Assembly: GCA_001584585.1 (NCBI GenBank)
Contig: LSYV01000027.1
Coordinates: forward strand, 963,866-1,027,865
Direction of reading: 5' to 3'
DNA length: 64,000 bases
Source: Gonium pectorale
Taxonomy: Eukaryota; Chlorophyta; Chlorophyceae; Chlamydomonadales; Volvocaceae
Positions within the stretch are counted from its first letter, which is position 1. The number at the start of each line of letters is the position of its first letter. The position numbers and the translations under genes are program-made. Positions 23,605-45,855 of the stretch are shown in pieces. A model generated the notes under the pieces. That model saw only the letters and a list, made by a program, of their open reading frames with translations. It was not told where the DNA came from and made no database searches.

Positions 23605-24165
23605 GGTGGCTGGCTGGATGGCACCGTGTGCGGTGACAGGACGGCAGCTGGCAGGGCGGCAGGCTACCAAAAGGTCCTGGCCGAACAACACAGTGGCGGA
23701 GGCGGAACACCGAAGACTGCCGCAGCGGAGACGCGTCACGTCGGATAGGAGAGCTGTCGAACGGCGGTCTGAGCCGTGCCAGTTACGGCACACGGACCTC
23801 GCCCATGTGGCGTCGGGTGGCGGACTGCACCTGGGCGGGCGCCGTGACCACTGTTTGAAGGGGAAAGCACCGACTCACTTGGTCACACCGACAAACAGTG
23901 TTTGTGGTAGGTAGGTGGCGACCTGGAGCTGATGGTGCCGGCGATGAGCGTGTCGGTGGGTCGCTAGTGGGCTCTTAAGGTTCGGTTGACTGAAACGAAA
24001 TGCTGCTACTGATGGGCTTTTCGGGTATGCATATACGCTACCCAGCGCTGTTCCGTACCGCCGTGTGCGTTCGGTTTGCCCTCACCACTTGCTTCCATGT
24101 GCATTCTTTGCTCTGAACACGCTTGATCATGCTTCAAATGTAACATAGACCCTTAGCGTGAAACC
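23605..24165. promoter_or_regulatory. Divergent promoter region: methyltransferase (-) and U2SURP (+)
   Basis: The two start codons face away from each other across 561 bases that must hold both 5' UTRs and both promoters. No TATA box or other element stands out clearly enough to mark. Confidence 0.45.
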
Positions 24166-34487
<10,322 letters not shown>

Positions 34488-34755
34488 CGGCGGCGGCGGG
34501 AGTGTGGCGGCAGAGTGTGGCGGCAGCTGTGGCGGCAGCTGCAGTGGCCGCTGGGCTGTTTAGTTGGAGGGTGCGCAGGCGCCATCCACAGACGATGCCA
34601 TGTGTCCAGCCGGTGGCTGGTAGCAGTGTGATTCGTGGTTGGTGGTTGTACTCGATATGACGTTTAGTAAGCAGTCGTGTCGCGCAAGTATGCTTGCAGC
34701 TGCAACGGGTCGGGCAAGTGCGCCACTGCGGGCGCGCGTGTGCACTGCCTGTGGT

Positions 34756-34760
34756 TGTAA
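34756..34760 (+). other. Polyadenylation signal (TGTAA) of U2SURP
   Basis: The first TGTAA after the U2SURP stop, 269 bases downstream, gives a short 3' UTR. Confidence 0.6.
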
Positions 34761-34774
34761 GCACCCAGTCGTCG

Positions 34775-35833
34775 ACGCTTTTCTCGAACCTGCCGAGCGA
34801 CGGGCTTAGTATGGGGCGTCGTTGCTGGTCATCGGAACTGGGCTATTCGATGCGAGGGAGAGGGCATCAGTGCATAGCGCTCGCGGAGGGATCCACGGTG
34901 GCATGCAGATGCAGGTATGCTCTGGCGGGTGGTAGGTGGCAGAGCAGCTAGAGACAAACTGCGTCAGGGGGCACCTTCCAAAGCAGCGCTGCTGTCTGTC
35001 CAAGGGGGATCAGGAGCTCACGCGCTCTTCATGGGTGAGGGCTGGGGTCATTGACTGGGGCAGGCCAGGGCAGGCACCCTCGGGCACTCCACCAGGGAAC
35101 GCAGCGGAGTGATATGTTGGGAAGGTCAATAGCGCCGGGCCCATCAAGTCCTAGACAGTGAACCGGGAGGGCCCGTCTGCTCGTATACCTCGCTCGCCAT
35201 GCCCTGTACTCGGCGCCCTGCTGGAAACATCACAACCTCGGGTGTGTATGTCCGTAGAGACTGCCTTCCCCGTTTCTGGTTATCTTTTTTAGTGCTGAAA
35301 CCCTCTTGACCAGAAGTCCCATCTGAGGCAGAAACGCGTGCGTAGGCGGGCACAAGCGGGTTGCAAAGGCCTGGACTGCAGATGCCTAGAGAGCGATAGT
35401 GCAGCTGCAGCATGTAACCTCTATTCTGCTGGAGGGCGTGCCTCTATGGTTCGGCGAGCCGTGTCGAGGTTCCACCAAGGCGGGAGTTATTCATCCGTTT
35501 CCTGTCAGGTCCCGAGCCTGAGAAACGCCACGCGCACTGCACCGACCACTGAGCACGTGAGCGAGGTTTGAATAGCGATAATCCAGTTCCGGATCTTGAC
35601 AGACTCAGCCTGGGCCTTTCTTGCCTAACCACGGCTTCTTGTTAGAGCGGGGCAAGGCTCAGTTGTTAGTCTGAGCGCCAGCGCTTGCGACAAGTCACTC
35701 GGATGCTTGTACCCTAAAATAATTTGGCGGTGTCATTACCCACAAGCATTTTCAGCCTGCGCGCTGCAGGTTTAACATACCTTGATGGTCTATAATTGTT
35801 TTCAGCTGTTTGGACTTTCGCCGACCGCTCAAC
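34775..35833. other. Intergenic region upstream of the Sfi1-like gene
   Basis: About 1 kb between the U2SURP poly(A) region and the next start codon. Reading frames here are short and not joined by good splice sites. The right part, which is less GC-rich (AAAATAATTT at about 35715), should contain the promoter and 5' UTR of the Sfi1-like gene. Confidence 0.5.
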
Positions 35834-38800
35834 ATGCAAATTGGAATGGGAGTTCCTCTGCGGGAATCCCGGTCGCCAGGGCGCAGAGATGTATCACCTG
35901 CGCCGGGGGCTTTGCGCAGTGCATTCGGCCCAGCAACGGGCATGCCCTTCACAGGTGGCTCGGCGCGCTCGCCGATGACGCCCGTGGAGGCAGCGGTGCT
36001 GGCCAGCATCCGCAGAAACCTCCAACCATCACCTCCCGGACGGATGGCTAGCATTCGCAATGCCCCCAACACTGCCAAGGCGCCTTCTTGGCTGCCGCCT
36101 GGCGCGTCTCTCAGCCGCACCGCTGCGGCCCGCAGAGCACACCGAGCGACGTCGGCACCATACCAGCGCCCTGGCCCGGACGCCCGGAACTCAACCATCC
36201 GTGCACTGTCCCCGTCCCCAACACGCACGAATGCCCGGAGTCCCGGCGTCATCAGCATGCCCTTTGGTCAATACCACACGCATGTGGTGGCCTTGTCTAC
36301 CGCGCGCAGCCCCTCGCCTCCCCCGACGGCGTACGACCGGCAGCTGCAGCAAGAAGACCCCATTGGGTATGACGTTGCGGCCGCTCAAGGCAAGCGCGGA
36401 GCCCCGACCGACAAGCCGCGGGTGGCCCTTGGCGTCATCACGAATCAAGGTGTGGCTTCTAAGAGCGAGCAAGTCCACTCCCTGGCAGGCAGGTGGCCGT
36501 TCTTCCTGTCTTGAGCTGTGAACTAATGATAGTTGTGCCCAATCCATCGCCTTGATTCTCACAGGGTTGTTCGTAGATGCGCCGTCGCATGGCCACAGCC
36601 GCCAGGTCGGAGCCGCAGGACAGCAAGCGGCAGGCGGCAGCCCTTCCAGCCCTTCGTCGCTGGGCCCTCTGGAGCAGCTGGTGCGGGCTTCTCTGCAACT
36701 GGAACAGGAGCGCTTCCTGTCGTCTGAAGTTCTTGACGCAGGCGGCTCGGCGGCGGCAGCCTCAACGGCGCATCCAGGGGCGCGGCGCTCGCCACAACCC
36801 GCTCCCCGACCTGCTGCCAATTGCTCTGGCGCACCCCGCCTCGCACCATGGCTGCTGGAGGACCCGTACGACCTTGCCCATCCCATAGCAGCAGCAACGG
36901 CATCAGCAGCCCCGGTGGCGGCTGGCATGGCGTCGCCAGGGCCCTCGCTACGGGACGAGGCGTCGCTGCCTAGTCCTATCGGTACACTGCTTGCAAACCT
37001 GAACCCTGGTAGCTTCCACAGCCCCGATTCGGACCAGAACGGCCAGCAACCGGGCTCCGGCTTTGGCAGCCCTTGGGCGCCCCTGGGTCCCGGGCCGGGC
37101 GCCAGCCCCAAGCCGATACACAGGCAGCGACCGGTTGCACTCCCAGCCAGTCGGGACCTTGATGCGGAGAACTTGGCCCCAGGGGTTCAGGAAGCAGCGG
37201 CCCGCCGCGGCCAGAGCTCGGCGACGTCCCGGGCAGCCACAAAAGGTGGAGGCAGTCTGAGGTTCACACCGCTGCAGCAGCAGCAGCAGCCCTCCTCCAG
37301 GCAGCGGCGGGCCGTGCCGGCCGGCGGGGCCATCGGCGGCGTCGTTCCTGCGTCTGGCGGCAAAGGCCGTGCATCAGGCTCCGCGCAAGCATATCAGCCA
37401 CAGCCGTGGACAGATGCTCCCGCTTACAGCGGCTGGGCGTCGGCAGCCCCGCCTGCGCAACCAGTGGCAGCATGGCAGGATTACGCATACTCGCACACAC
37501 CCGCAGTCCCCGCTGACCCTGGTTGGGGCTGCAGTGCCCCCCAGGCTGCCCTCCAACAGCATTCCTTGCAGAGCCCCGACTCCCGCTTAGTCGCGGAGGT
37601 CCGCATGGAGGCCGTCCCCTCCTCCCTGTCTGCCGGCGCCGGCGCCTTTAGCACTGACGCAGTGGGACAGCCGCGGGTTTCTTGGGGCACCGTCCCTGCG
37701 GCGCCCAGTGTCATGGGTGTCCCGTTCGTCACCCCAGGACCCATCCCTGCTGACTGGTATGAGCGCATCGAGGACCCCAGCCCCCAGCCTCACGCCTCCG
37801 GGTGGACGTCACCGTTGGCCGCCCCGCAGGGGCATCTACATGACCAGCAGCGCTTGGCGTCCCAGCTGCGCCCGTACAACGATCCCTTGGGGGAGATGCT
37901 CGCGCCGCTTGACCTCGAGGAAACATGCCTCTCGTGGCAGGGCGCGGAGGCGGCCTCATTCGCTCACCTGCCTGCGAACACGGGGCCGTATGCGACGCAC
38001 TCAGCACCGCCGGCCTGGGCTGCCCGGCAAAGCGTATTGGTGGTTGGTCCGCAGCCTGCATCCCAGCCTGTGTCGGCGGCCTGGCTGAGCGCTCAGGCCG
38101 CCGCATCAACAACCACGGCGGAGGCGTGGCCCGGGGAACAACAGCGATGGCACGAACAGCCCCGGCAGGCCTCGCCACACGGTGTGCCCGGTGGCCTCCC
38201 ACTGACGGCGTCGGCCGCGCCACTGCCGCCCTGGGGTTGCGCCGGCGGCGAGCCCTTCGCTGGTCTTGGCGCCCGGGAGGAAGTTGAGCCACCCGGTCCG
38301 CGCTACACGGCCTTTGATGCCGACGCGAGTGCAATAGCAGGCCAGCTGCTCCAGGATCTCCAGCAAGTGGAACTGTCACCCTCCATTGTTGGGGCGAATC
38401 TGGCCTCGCACACGACGGCCCTCGGGGCGCAAGCTCCCTTCGGGACTTCAGGAGCAGTCCTCCCGGCCGGGCCGTCGCCAAATGTACTGGGCGGCTTTTC
38501 ACCGCGCACACAGCATCCCGAAGACTGCCGCCACGGCCGTTGCGTCGGCGGCGACAGCGTCGGCGTCGGCTTCTCATTGGACCAATGCGAGAACCACGAT
38601 GTGCCCCGGTCCAGCCATGCTGCTGCTCGGGTGACGGGCTGGGGTCTGGACGGCGGCGCGTCAACTACAGCAACGGCACCGGCGATCCGGGCCCTGCAAA
38701 CCGCAGACCCGTCGGGTGCCATTCAGTCTGGCTGGGATACCGTGCAGCAGCAGCCCGCCCGCTCATCTGCAGCACCGGGGACGGCGTCCCCGGAGCGCGG

Positions 38801-41800
38801 GCGGCCGAGTGCCAACGCACGGACGGCACCGGCGGCTCCGGGGCTGTCACCGGTCACCAAAACCGTCATTTCCTTCCTCGGGTCCTTGGAGGGCCAAAGC
38901 ACGCCAGAATGGGATGCCGAGGAGCAGACTGCGGGGTAGGTCGCAGACGACGGTGTCTCGCGTGGAAGGGCGCCTTGGGAAGAGGCGAATATAGGGCCGG
39001 ATGATAGCGCCTTCTCATTGGCGGTCAGTATCTGCCAGATCATTGGTTGCTGCCACGCTGCCCATGGCCTGGCCGTGATTCCCACCCTGCGTTATCTCCG
39101 TATTCCCCTGTCGCGCAGGCCTGGCTATGAAGCTCGGGCGTTTGCTGAGCCTACCCACAGCCGTGACCCGGACCCTCCCCCACACAGCGCATGGGGACCC
39201 ATGGGTGACGCCCAAGACCACTGGCTGGGCTCAAACACTCCAGGTAAGAGGAGCCAGTGTTGAGGGAAGGGGCGATTCGAGCACTGTCGTGTGCCGAACG
39301 ACCTTGTCCGTGCTTGATCAAGCTGGGCAGGCGAGGTGCTGCCAGTTCCCCTCGCCAGTTGGCACAGATGCATGCTTCAGGCGTAAGGCCATCAAAACGT
39401 TCCTCCATGCCTCCTGTGCTGCCTTGGCCAGGCTCCTGCCCATGGCCGCGCCTTGGCGCTTCGGGGCTTGACGCTTCAGGGCGTGCGCCGCCGCAACCGC
39501 CCCTGCAAGCACCGCCTGCTCCGCAGCCGCCGCCCGCTTCCATGCCAACCGGAGCCGATGCCCTGGCTATGCTGCACCGCACCTTCAATGGCTGGAAGCA
39601 CCGGGTATGGTGGCGTAGTGGCATCCAAAGAGTGACCCTACAATGTTCCAGTTTCGGACATAAAGCTTATGGCGCCCTGGGGTGACTAGAGGCGGACTCC
39701 CACAGTTGGCTCTGTCACACGGTCATAAGCACATTAAGGTCGACTGTTAGTCCACTGAGAAGATTTTTCCTAATCCCCGCAGGTGGCACTCACGCGGCTG
39801 TTCACCTACCTCGAGCGCAGCCGTGCGCAGCGACTACTGGTACAGGCCTTCGGCACCTGGCACGACCTCGCCCTCGCCGGACAGGTGCGCCCCGGGGCAG
39901 CGTGGGCCTGAGAGACGCTAACCGGCACAATCCCGTCCTGAGGGTTGCACCGCATGGCAGAAAAATAATGCGCTACCTGGATTACGTCCAAGGTGTGGTA
40001 CAGCTGGTGCCGCACACGGCGGCTCGGCCGTTACCTAACACCAGCCGTTCTGGTACACTGCACAGCGCCTGACTTCAACCTAGGACGCTTTGTTGCCTTA
40101 CACCGCGTTTCGTGAAACCGACTGCTGACGTGCACAGACGTGGCGGAGGGCGGCAGTTGAGGACCTCGCTGAGCGGCGGCGGCTGCGCACGCTCGGCGGC
40201 GTGATGCGTGGCTGGATTATCTTCTGGGCACAGCGGGCATCTGCACGAGTGCTTCTTCGCCACCGCGCCACCGCCACCGCAAGGTCTGTCCTGACGGCCT
40301 GGCATGAGCTCGCCGCGGGCTCGGTCCAGGCCCGCATGGCGATCCGCAAGGCCGAGGCGGCAGAGGCGGCGGAAGCAGCCGCCGTAGCTAATAGACTGGC
40401 GGCGGGGCCTTTGGGCACTCAGGCAGCGGCAGCTGAGGCGCCGGCGCTGAGTGGAGCTGGTAGGGGCGCAATGGTCCCTAACAGCGCCAGGGCCACACCA
40501 GCGCCGGCTACGCCAGCGCTGCCTGCGGTGGCGCCAGCGCATGGCATTGCAATGAGCACCAGCAGCGGCGGCAGTCACCCGCGTGCTGGACCCGGTAGGG
40601 GCGCGCAACACGAGACGCCGGCCGTGGCTCGCACGGCGACGGCAGCGCCCCCAGAGCTGGCGGGCGCGCCCGCAACGCAACGGGACGAGGCAGAGGAGGA
40701 CCGGGACTCGTGGCTGGTCGACTATGCCATGGGCCTGCACCGCCTACTGCGCCTGCGGCACGCCTTCCGCGGCTGGCTGCGAGTGACGGACGCGGCGGTC
40801 CAGGTGAGGTTCGGATGCCAATGGTGTGTCGGGATCCGAACACAGCGTCGATGATGGCACGGCGAGCTAAGACGTAATACGCTATATAAGACGTGACATG
40901 TAAGTAGCATCTCTCCACACACCCGCGCCCGCCCGCAGACGATGCGCTGCCAGCTGGAGGTGCGGAGTCTCATGCTGGACGAGCTCCTACGCGACGCCCA
41001 GCTACACGAAGCGGCCGACGTGCTCATGCGCCACCGCTACCTGGCGCCCTGCCTGCACGCCTGGCGCCTCCTGGCTGCGCAGGGCCATCGGTTGCGCCAG
41101 CCAGCAGTGACAACCCCCTCCGCCGGCGGCGCTCCCCTGCAGCAGCCTAGCGGCAGCAGCGGCGTCGGCGGCGCCATGCCGGCCACGCCGACGGCTGCCG
41201 GCCCATCATGGTCTGGCGCGGGCCAGCCGCGGTCCCTGGCTGGGGGCGGCCTCACGGGCAGATCCCGTTCGAGCATTCTGGACAACCTCGACGAAGCCTT
41301 TATTGATAGCCGGGCAGCAGCCAACGCTGGCGCCGTCGCGGCAAGCTGGGGCAGTCGCGTGCACTGGAACCCCCTATTCGACGGCGAGGAGGCAGACGGT
41401 GGCATGACAGGAGGTGGCGGCACCTCCTCCAGAACCCAGGCTGAAGCCCAAAATTCTCACAGACCCACGGGTCGTGAGGATGACACCCCCGCGCCCCCGC
41501 CGTCCCAACAGCAAGACGGCAGAATGGGCGCCTTGCACGCCGAAGCCACCCCTGTCTCAGCCCCAGCGCCGGATCGTGCAGCAGCGATGGGCAGCTCCTC
41601 GGCGGCCCCGCCAACACCGTCGCCCTTGGCCGCGCCCGCCGCAATAGGAGTGCCAACCGCCGCCGCCGGCACCACAACCAGCGCCACTAAGAGCACTGCC
41701 TCAGCCACCGTGACCCCCTTGCCGGGCAGCTCTGCCAGCGGCCACGATCGCCGCGAGCCCGGCTCCGCCACAAGCACACCGCCCAGTGTACAGCTAGCGC

Positions 41801-42936
41801 AGTTGGTTGCCAGGGAGCGCAGCGGCGGCGGCGCCACCGCCAGCGGGGGCAAGTCCACGGGTGGCAGCGGCGGCGTGGCCGACGCCAAGGGGCTGCTGTC
41901 CTCGTCGGGGCGGGAGGCGCTGCAGGGCTTGCCCTCGCGGGACCTGTTCCAGGTGCTCGAGTCGGACCTGGAGTGGTACATGGAGCAGTTCCTGGCCCCC
42001 GCGCCCGCGCCGCGCTCCGCTGACCGGCCCGGAGAACGCCGCTCCCCGCGAACAGTGCCGGAAGAAGTGCCCGCGTCCGCGCACTCTGCACCCGCGCTGG
42101 TCTCCTCCCGCTCGCACGCCAGCGAGCCGTCCGGCAGCAGCGGGCGCAGTGGGTTGCGGGAGCAGCAGATGCAGCAGATGCAGCAGCAGGCTAGCGGCTT
42201 GAGCGAGTTCGTTGGCGCCGTGGCGCGTGGCCCTGGCGGGTACGACGGTCGGGAATCGTACGGTCTGTTGGCGGGAGCTGCTGGCTTCGCAGCCGCTGAT
42301 CGCGCAGCGCGGCCAGGTGACGCTCCCGGCGGCGCCCTGGAGGCCTGGGGCGCGGAGGGTCGCCAAGCAGCTGCGGCCAGCTCGCAGCTCTACCATGAGC
42401 AGGGCGACACCCACAACAGCATGTACCCTGCCTACGGCTGCGAGCGCCGCCAGGAGTATTACAATCCCTCATTCGACTTCGGCGCATCGGGCGATGGAGG
42501 CGATGAGGACGGGTATGGAGAGGTTGAGGCCAGCGCCGGCGGCCTGAACAGCCCAGGGCACGCCCTGCCGCCCGTCCCGGAAGAGATACAGGGCCAATGG
42601 CCGGAGTGCTCACCCGCCTGGCAGACCACCGAAGGCAGGCGGTGGGGAATCGCTAAGGCGCCGGCCGGGGAGCCCTCCACAGCGACTTCTGGCGACGGCG
42701 CCGGGTGGTGGGAGCCAGGCGGCGGCGTGGAGGCGCCAGCACAGGGGCTTGGGGAGCGCACCTTCGAGGCGCCGTACGACGACGAGGACGATGGCGAGTG
42801 GCCCATCATGGATCAGGAGTACAGCGCCTCGCCCATCAGCAGCCATGGCACCCCGTACAAGCAGTATGTTGCGTTGCCGGGGCCGGCTGGGCTGCTGCGG
42901 CGCCGTGGCGATGCATGGCACGCCGCAGGCTCGTAA
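35834..42936 (+). CDS. Large protein with Sfi1-like (centrin-binding) repeats
   Basis: Seven exons (35834-36449, 36565-38935, 39119-39243, 39432-39604, 39783-39884, 40138-40803, 40939-42936) join in frame to give 2,016 residues ending in TAA. Residues 1-1080 are Pro/Ser/Ala/Gln-rich and look disordered. From about 1085 to 1395 there are aromatic-tryptophan repeats: LHRTFNGWKHR, LLVQAFGTWHDLA, GGVMRGWIIFWAQR, ARSVLTAWHELA, LRHAFRGWLRV and LAPCLHAWRLLAA. L..[AF]F..W units spaced along a helix are the signature of Sfi1-type repeats, which bind centrin; Sfi1 and POC5 sit at centrosomes and basal bodies. The tail (about 1400-2016) is again low-complexity, with a MQQMQQQ patch and acidic stretches. 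The start could also be the ATG 12 bases on. Exons 3 and 4 are the least certain. A centriolar or fibre role is inferred, not shown. Confidence 0.65.
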
Positions 42937-43534
42937 CCGTTACTGCTGTCGTTACTTGCTGGGCTGCTGCAGAGCCGCGAAGACGGTGGCTGGCAAGCTA
43001 CGGGTGTTTTTGGGAGCCGGTTGAACGGAGAGCGGCGGGTGGGAGTGCTGGGCAAGTGAACGGCCACGATGAGCACGGTACCGGTACGTGCAGGATTACG
43101 GCGCAGCTGCGTGCGCTGAGGCAGATACACAAGCAGGATGGATTATTCTTGCGCAGGGAGTATCGCCGGCGGCCGGTGGTGCGGCGACCCGGGACGCTCG
43201 GGCTTTGCGATTGGGAGGCATGGCACGCCATGTGCATTCGTGCTGGGGCAGGATGCGGGGAGGGGACTAAATGAACAATGGAGGGTACACTAATACGATA
43301 CATCTATTGCTAGATCTTCTGACGACGGCTCCGGTGATGGGACCGGATATTAACTCAGGCGGAGCAGCATATGGGTTAAGAAGGGGCTTGCTAGGGTATG
43401 GCGTCGGCAATGCAAACGGCGTGCGGTCAAGACTAGCGCATGGTGAGCCAGAGGCGCAGGCAGAGGATCGGCTTTGATGCTGTGCGGCTTCCGAGGGGCT
43501 GACTGCTCAAAGCGAAGGTATGCCGCAACCTTCA

Positions 43535-43539
43535 TGTAA
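43535..43539 (+). other. Polyadenylation signal (TGTAA) of the Sfi1-like gene
   Basis: TGTAA lies 599 bases after the stop at 42936. No nearer copy was found. Confidence 0.5.
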
Positions 43540-45561
43540 TGTCCGCGAGGCGCTAACCGCGGCATGCGGACGCGGCATCGGTTCCAAACGCGATGTTCAA
43601 GAGCACTCGCCGTCAAGTTGTGAGCGGTCCGCCATACTAGCGGGGCTGGTGGATTCCTCGGGCCAGCTTCCTCAGTCCGGCACAGGGCATCCGTAACTTG
43701 GGCTACAGTCGTGTTGATGAATTGTCAAGCCCAATGTACATGTCACAAAGAAATGGTCGGGTGGTATGCCAAATGGCGTAATCTCTCAGGAACAAAGTTG
43801 GGAACACATGGCACCTACTCAACACGCGCGAACGCCTACAAGCTCTTGACAAGGGGCCGCCACAACCGAGCCGTGTATGGACATGAGTGCTGATTGCAAG
43901 CGCGCCCGTGCAAAGCGACTCCCAATCCAAAGACCGAAATGTAGTTCACGTCCCAGCATAAATACAAAGAAACCGGAAACCTGCAGCACAGGCACCCGAA
44001 CCGCAACAGGCCCAAGTGACATGCTCAACATAGTGCTATGCACATCTGTACTACGATATCGGCCGAACCCCACCTCCGCAGGTGCCCTGGTCACGCGAGA
44101 GCGCCCACGCGCCGACACGCAGCGCGCGGCGCGGAAGGGGATACACCCGTACCGCGATCGCAAGCCCTTGCACGACCATGCAGGCTAACCGGCAACAGTG
44201 CTCAACACAAAAAGTTCGCTGCTCGAGGTATTCCGTCAAGCCGTCAAGTCGTCTTCGTACAAGCACTGGCGCTACGCTTTGAAGCGTTCACACCTACAAC
44301 AGAGCGGACGCGACCGCGCACCGCCCATGCACGCGCGCAGCAGCACCGGCAGTAACTGAGCTATACATCTCTGCGAGGGCGCCTACCTAGCAACGGCAAG
44401 TGCTGTCAGCCCCAGTCCCCCAGATTCCTCCCATCATCCCAAACGTCAAACGTATCAGTTCCATTAGAGCTATCCCGACCCCCTACCAACACCGACAGCG
44501 GCACCCGTCCTGCCGACGGGTTGCTCGCCCACCTGCACCGCGAGGTGACAAGCAAATGGTTCACCGTGAAGTCGAAACGCGTTTGAAGCAGTCCGACTCC
44601 ATCAATCTTTGCGGTGCCAAGCGCGCAACCTCTTGCGCACCGCTGTCGAAGGGGAGCAGCCAGCCCACGGCCCTGCACAGTGCGCCGCACGGCACAGCGC
44701 CGCGGTGCGAACCCGCTGCACCGCGGAGCCCGTCCGGCCCCCTGGACATGCAAACTGACGCAGCGGCGTGTACTCGCAACGCCTTCGACGAAAAATGGGG
44801 TAATGCATATCAGCTTGTCACAATTAATACGGTACATCCGTGAACACCGCGTCCTAGGCCCGCCGGAAGCCCGTCGCCGCCACAGCCGCAGTGCGACGCT
44901 GGCTGGCCCAACCAATGATCCGGCTGGCCATAGACCGCCAGCGAAAGCCGCTGCAAGCTCGCAAGGCCAACCCTGCACTCGCCAGCACCCGAGAGGGGGA
45001 CGACAATCACACCGGCACCGGCGCGGGCTGGTTCGCTTCCTCGCCTCTCGCTAGCAGCCTCTGCACCACGGCTTCGAACTGCCGCATTGCCCGCCGTGGA
45101 CTGCAGCAGCAGGCGACCACGCTCAAGTTGTGGTCCGCGCGGCGTGATTCAAGGGTCACGGCTGCACCTATGCCAGGGCGCAAGCCAGACACGTCATCTG
45201 TCCGCCGCAAGCAGGTGGCGCACGGCAGGCGCCTGGCCCCGGCGCGAGAGACCCATCGGCGCACAGAGTGCATGGGCGCCAGTAGCGTAGCGGCAGGCGC
45301 TTGCGGCGGCAGCCAGACTCTGCCAAGACTCCACCGTGCGGGCAGAACCTGCTGCGCCCCGCCCACCGCCACAGCCCTCCGACGCTCGTCCTGGCCACAC
45401 ATTGTGCCGCGTGCGACAGCGCCTCTGACACGTCGAGGCCGGCGTCGAAGCTGCGGACTGTGGGAAGGGCGCGGCCCGCTGCTGTCGCCCTCCCCGCCGG
45501 CCTGTACCTGCCTGCCGCCGCAAGAGACGCCTCACAGCCCTCCCGGGAAGCTCGCACGCCC
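43540..45561. other. Intergenic region between convergent genes
   Basis: About 2 kb between the ends of the Sfi1-like gene (+) and the prohead-protease-like gene (-). Open frames at 44400-45850 on both strands are the kind expected by chance in GC-rich DNA. None shows a domain, and none joins to a neighbour through splice sites. No RNA gene was recognised. Confidence 0.5.
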
Positions 45562-45566
45562 TTACA
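45562..45566 (-). other. Polyadenylation signal (TGTAA, minus strand) of the prohead-protease-like gene
   Basis: TTACA on the + strand, 290 bases past the minus-strand stop at 45856, is the nearest TGTAA in the gene's own direction. Confidence 0.55.
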
Positions 45567-45855
45567 GCGTCGGCGAGCGCGGATGCAGCCTGCGCCGTGG
45601 CAGAGCCCTCCTCGTTGCCGCAGCCCCAAGCGTTGCCGCAGGCGGCGTTCGTGTGCGCCATCGGTGCAGAGGCTCTGACACTGCTCCAGGGACCGCCGAT
45701 AGGGGCCACCTGTGCTGCTAGCAGCGCGGCTTCACGCTGCTGCGGCGGCGGCGCAGTCTGGCTCCGCCGCACATGGCCGCGCCTTGGCGAGAGGTGCAGG
45801 GCATCGGGCCCCTCTATCCGGAAGGCTGCTGCTGCTGCGCCCCACACAGCCGGCG

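Noticed and set aside
39368..39471. Alternative start of an exon at 39368 in the Sfi1-like gene
   Set aside because: In the required phase this frame runs into TGA at 39469-39471. The acceptor before 39432 keeps the frame open to the next donor.
44400..45850. Several overlapping open frames on both strands
   Set aside because: No domain, no consistent splice sites, and frames equally open on both strands, as expected by chance at this GC content.
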